DNA of 64,000 nt, from NCBI RefSeq assembly GCF_050574275.1, contig NZ_CP192260.1, forward strand, positions 1,116,001-1,180,000. Direction: 5' to 3'. Source of the stretch: Virgibacillus_F flavescens (GTDB taxonomy: Bacteria; Bacillota; Bacilli; Bacillales; Amphibacillaceae). The notes beneath the pieces were generated by a model, which was given only the letters and a program-made list of their open reading frames with translations, was not told the DNA's origin and did not search any database. A program made the position numbers and the translations under genes. Positions 60,747 through 64,000 of this stretch are shown here, one piece after another. Position 1 is the stretch's first letter; each line of letters begins with the position of its first letter.

Positions 60747-61367
60747 ATGTACGTAATGAAACAAAGTGGTTGGGTGGAAGTAATATGCGGAAGCATGTTT
60801 TCTGGTAAATCTGAGGAATTAATTCGCCGGGTTCGCCGTGCTACATATGGTAATTTATCTGTACGTGTATTCAAACCTGCACTGGACAATCGTTATGCTG
60901 AGGATTCCGTGGTTTCTCATAATGGTACTTCCACTATTGCCCGGCCGGTTAATAATTCTCAAGAAATTCTTGAAAATATTGACGAAAGCGTAGATATTGT
61001 AGGTATTGATGAAGTGCAATTTTTTGACGAAAGCGTTGTTGAAGTTGCAGATGAACTTGCAAATAAAGGGATCCGTGTAATAATTGCCGGACTTGATACT
61101 GATTTTCGAGGAGAACCATTCGGCCCGATGCCAAAATTGATGGCGCAATGTGAATCCGTGTCAAAACTGAACGCTATTTGTCCAGTATGTGGATCTCCAG
61201 CAAGCCGCACCCAGCGTTTAATTAACGGAAAACCAGCTTCCTATGACGACCCAATTATTTTAGTTGGTGCATCAGAGTCATACGAACCAAGATGTCGTCA
61301 CCACCATGAGGTGCCGAAGAAACCAACCAATCCCATTTTAAAAACACTATCAAAGTTAGTAAAATAA
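60747..61367 (+). CDS. tdk: Thymidine kinase
   Basis: Salvage kinase of 206 residues that phosphorylates thymidine. The P-loop is GSMFSGKSEELIRR (near 15), the Walker B-like segment is GIDEVQFFDE (near 88), and the lid zinc site has C-PVC and C-RHHH (near 145-190). ATG 60747 is chosen from GAAAGGAGAACG upstream; the start MYVMKQSGW equals the usual Bacillus start. It closes the conserved rho-rpmE-tdk order and has its own terminator. Confidence 0.94.
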   Translation: MYVMKQSGWVEVICGSMFSGKSEELIRRVRRATYGNLSVRVFKPALDNRYAEDSVVSHNGTSTIARPVNNSQEILENIDESVDIVGIDEVQFFDESVVEVADELANKGIRVIIAGLDTDFRGEPFGPMPKLMAQCESVSKLNAICPVCGSPASRTQRLINGKPASYDDPIILVGASESYEPRCRHHHEVPKKPTNPILKTLSKLVK

Positions 61368-61382
61368 TATAAATAGAGCAGA

Positions 61383-61409
61383 AAAGAGTGCAGCGCGCAC
61401 TCTTTTTTT
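61383..61409 (+). terminator. Terminator of tdk
   Basis: AGAGTGC / GCACTCT stem with seven T. Confidence 0.82.
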
Positions 61410-61434
61410 AAAATACCAAAACGTATCAGCCATA

Positions 61435-63480
61435 TCATAAATTCTTTCTTTTTATCATCTCAAAATCACTCGCTGCAGGTTCGTACACGTTAACATTTTC
61501 CTTGATGTTTCGAAATTTTTTCTTCTGAAATTTATACAACACACCAACCTTCACCTGCTGGATTTCCTTGATTCCTTTTATAATGAATTGCATCGCAAAT
61601 ATGCTTAAGACGAATGCTAGAAGCGGGAACACGAGCAGCCACAACTGTACGTCTCCACCTTCCAGTTCGTTTTTTGCCCCACCGAGTAACCCGGACCATT
61701 CATTTGTTACGGATTGATCGGGGCCATCGTCAACCATTATTGTTCCTCCAAAGTAATATTCAAGTACCCCTAAATGAATGAGAACGTAAAGCACTGAAAT
61801 AAATTGCTGACCAAAAAGTATGGCTAGTCTTGGACCAATATGGGGAAAAATGTGTCGTCGCAAGATATGCAGTCTGCTGCCACCTAATACCATTGCACTC
61901 ATAATAAATTCATTTTGCAGCACGTGTTTGATATCTTTGCCAACTGCCACTGTAGTTAAGGGTATGACGAGTATCGTTAAGATGAATATTTCTAGAATAA
62001 TACGTTGCGTGAAGGAATAGTCAAAACCATGTATACTGCCCAGTAAAATAGGACGAAGCAGTATATATGCAATTAACGTGAGAGGCAGAAAGTGTATCGA
62101 ATCCACCAGATTTTCTAGAAACCTCTGAATCTTAATCTTTATTGTAAAGACATATAGGATACCTCCCAATAATCCTGTTAATACTCTGAGCAGTGCAATT
62201 AACAGGCTGAATATAAGTGTATATTTTGCCCCAATGATAAGCTGATCCAAGAAATCATAACCATGCTCATCGGAACCAATGAAAAACGGTTCTCCGGGTG
62301 GGTGAGGTGGTGTGCTTTTAATAGTAGAGCCATCCTCTTCGTAAATAATTGTCCTTCTGTCAACGTGGTTATCTGTCGTTACGGAATATGTAACACTAAT
62401 TGTAATTACGATAATAAAGAATAAGCTGCCAATCGCAAATTTTATGTTTTTCATATGTGTTCCAAATATTTTCAGCAGATTCGTTACAGGTTTCCACGGT
62501 TTAACTTTTTTCCAGTTACTATATTTTAAATTATTGAACCAACCTTTCATTGAGATAAGCGATGTAAACGATTTTCTGCTCGTAAACGTTACAATTTCAC
62601 TATGTGCAGGACTATCGTATAACCACATATCCATCAATTGGAAAAATAAAAAGAACGGGGTGAATATCATAATTAATGCCACTGCAATTGTCATTGGTGT
62701 GAAACTATCAATAATAGCAAATGATATTCCTTTTACATTGAATAAATACTCAATCACAAATTGGCTTGATAAGGTTGCCCAAATAATAATCTTAGCATGC
62801 GGCAATATGGTAACTAGAACGTTTTTGCTTATGTGACGTGAAAGAATTCCAAACTTATGTATACCTTTACTTTTTAAAAAAACTGCATAATCCTTAAGAA
62901 ACTCTTCATCAATTCTAAACAGCAAGATTTTAAATAACGAGATAGCAGGTAAAATAGCTAACGCAACTATCGGTGCAAACAAAACTTTTTCATCCATATA
63001 TCCTGCTACTCTGAAAAGATCTACACCCCACGCTTTATATGCATATATAGTGAGCGCTTGAAGCAACACGGCAATTATGACATCTGGAATGGACTCCAAA
63101 AAGTCTAACAACTGTTTTAGTCCTTTTGATAAATAGTTTGGTAAAAAAACAGCTACAAATGATAGCAAAATTGCGATTAAGAATCCAAGCGAGACTGCTC
63201 CCATAAATATTTGCATGGAGTAAATAAACGAATCCCAAAGTTTTTCGAAAAGTGGCATCTCACCTATAAGGGTAGTTTCCCGATAGCGTGTAGGGGTACT
63301 GAAAACACGGAAATACCAAGAGTCCCTCTGAAATAGGCTGGTAAAAAAGGTTCCTAAGTAATCAAAGTAACGTAATGGGTTGGATAACCCTTCTTTCGCA
63401 AAAAAGTTTGGAAAAACACTGATGCAACAGATTCCGATGATTCCCATAAGATAAAAAATTAAAATTTTAATTACCTTCAT
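61435..63480 (-). CDS. Fused two-domain oligopeptide-type ABC permease
   Basis: Membrane protein of 681 residues that joins two binding-protein-dependent permease units. The first (about 1-300) resembles DppB, with a long N-terminal extracytoplasmic part and an EAA-like loop (FLKDYAVFLKSKGIHKFGIL, then SRHISKNVL). The second (about 345-650) resembles DppC, with the usual GSDEHGYDFLDQLIIGAKY segment and EAA loop SAMVLGGSRLHILRRHIFPH. In most bacteria these are separate genes. ATG 63480 follows TTAGGTG; GTG 63486 is possible. No ATPase or binding-protein gene lies nearby in the window, so the cargo is unknown. Confidence 0.85.
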   Translation of the reverse strand: MKVIKILIFYLMGIIGICCISVFPNFFAKEGLSNPLRYFDYLGTFFTSLFQRDSWYFRVFSTPTRYRETTLIGEMPLFEKLWDSFIYSMQIFMGAVSLGFLIAILLSFVAVFLPNYLSKGLKQLLDFLESIPDVIIAVLLQALTIYAYKAWGVDLFRVAGYMDEKVLFAPIVALAILPAISLFKILLFRIDEEFLKDYAVFLKSKGIHKFGILSRHISKNVLVTILPHAKIIIWATLSSQFVIEYLFNVKGISFAIIDSFTPMTIAVALIMIFTPFFLFFQLMDMWLYDSPAHSEIVTFTSRKSFTSLISMKGWFNNLKYSNWKKVKPWKPVTNLLKIFGTHMKNIKFAIGSLFFIIVITISVTYSVTTDNHVDRRTIIYEEDGSTIKSTPPHPPGEPFFIGSDEHGYDFLDQLIIGAKYTLIFSLLIALLRVLTGLLGGILYVFTIKIKIQRFLENLVDSIHFLPLTLIAYILLRPILLGSIHGFDYSFTQRIILEIFILTILVIPLTTVAVGKDIKHVLQNEFIMSAMVLGGSRLHILRRHIFPHIGPRLAILFGQQFISVLYVLIHLGVLEYYFGGTIMVDDGPDQSVTNEWSGLLGGAKNELEGGDVQLWLLVFPLLAFVLSIFAMQFIIKGIKEIQQVKVGVLYKFQKKKFRNIKENVNVYEPAASDFEMIKRKNL

Positions 63481-63703
63481 ATGCACACCTAACTTTCTAA
63501 AAATGAAAAAACTGTCTGCCGTATTTGTATCTTAATTACTATTATAGTAATATTCAGTAAATAAAGTCTACTATTAAATAACTAATTTTACCAGTAGATT
63601 TGAGTAAAATAACCATTGGCACACGTTTTCCGACGCATAGTTTTTCCTCGATTGAACCATCCTAACTTTAATTCGTATTACGTATGAAAGGTAGGATGAA
63701 AAA

Positions 63704-64000
63704 TGAATATTGCTGATGTCTTTACGATAATTGGTTTTGTAACAGCGGCCGTAATCATCGGTTCGCTATTATTAATTTATATATATATTTATTTTGTTGA
63801 CCGCACACAAAAACAGCATCCGGTCCTCCGTAATTACCCTGTTGTGGGCAGAGCCCGTTATTTTTTTGAAAAAATCGGACCGGAGCTGCGACAATATTTT
63901 TTTAACAATGACAACGAAGGAAAACCTTTCTCAAGAAGAGATTATCAGCACATCGTGAAGAAAGCCAAGTATAAACGGGATGTGTTTGGATTTGGTTCGC
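63704..64000 (+). CDS. FMN-binding glutamate synthase family protein, 5' part
   Basis: The first 99 codons of a gene that runs past the window edge. It has an N-terminal helix (FVTAAVIIGSLLLIYIYIYF) and then VLRNYPVVGRARYFFEKIGP, followed by FFNNDNEGKPFSRRDY, closely matching the N-terminal region of the protein at 19729-21306. It is therefore a second YerD-like paralogue. AGGTAGGATG lies before the ATG. The gene is divergent from the fused permease; the gap between them is AT-rich. Confidence 0.85.

Overview
The window is chromosome from a low-GC, endospore-forming member of the Bacillaceae. The gene content and order fit a Bacillus subtilis relative of the Oceanobacillus/Virgibacillus/Lentibacillus type; this placement is inferred from synteny and codon style, not from a marker gene. 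Many blocks keep the B. subtilis order: ywdI-ywdK-gerQ-cwlJ, hemQ-pta-lipL, ywfO-ywgA-ywhD, pbpG/speE-speB, ywiB-argS, rpoE-pyrG-spo0F-fbaA-tal-murA-glpX-rho-rpmE-tdk. No rRNA, tRNA, CRISPR array, prophage or transposase gene was seen.

Layout. 0-6.9 kb: an acetyltransferase, an AI-2E-type permease, phosphoglucomutase and small stress or redox proteins (DUF488, a doubled DUF2294 protein, OsmC, flavin reductase). 7-16.4 kb: a cystine symporter, an acyltransferase, a sugar-epimerase-like protein, a YjiH-type membrane protein and an AarF kinase with a phasin-like partner, separated by three long copies of a GC-rich repeat. 16.4-21.3 kb: a three-gene CuA cytochrome c oxidase operon followed by an FMN-binding glutamate-synthase-like protein, whose paralogue starts at the right edge of the window. 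21.4-36.9 kb: spore germination (cwlJ, gerQ), haem (hemQ), acetate (pta), lipoate (lipL), polyamine (speE, speB), cell wall (pbpG) and argS. 37-50 kb: a fatty-acid and branched-chain acyl-CoA regulon (ywjF-type oxidoreductase, thiolase, hydroxyacyl-CoA dehydrogenase, two acyl-CoA dehydrogenases, MeaB GTPase, TetR regulator, fused isobutyryl-CoA mutase). 50.5-61.4 kb: the conserved rpoE-to-tdk core. 61.4-64 kb: a fused oligopeptide permease and the second glutamate-synthase-like gene.

The most unusual content lies between genes. Three repeat systems recur. (A) A modular GC-rich family of stem-loops has three copies of about 550-770 bp and five short ones. (B) A structured element of about 130-140 bp starts with AAAGCG within a few bases of a stop codon at four genes; paired arms differ between copies but keep pairing, so it behaves like a structured RNA. 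(C) Degenerate tandem arrays with a period of almost exactly 21 bp occur in five gaps, each with its own consensus. Other points of note are a lipoprotein frame that ends directly after an A-AAA-AAG slippery heptamer and continues in the -1 frame, an operator-like palindrome between -35 and -10 of the fatty-acid oxidoreductase gene, a pyrG leader with the features needed for G-stutter attenuation, and a zinc-free type B L31 protein at the usual rpmE position.
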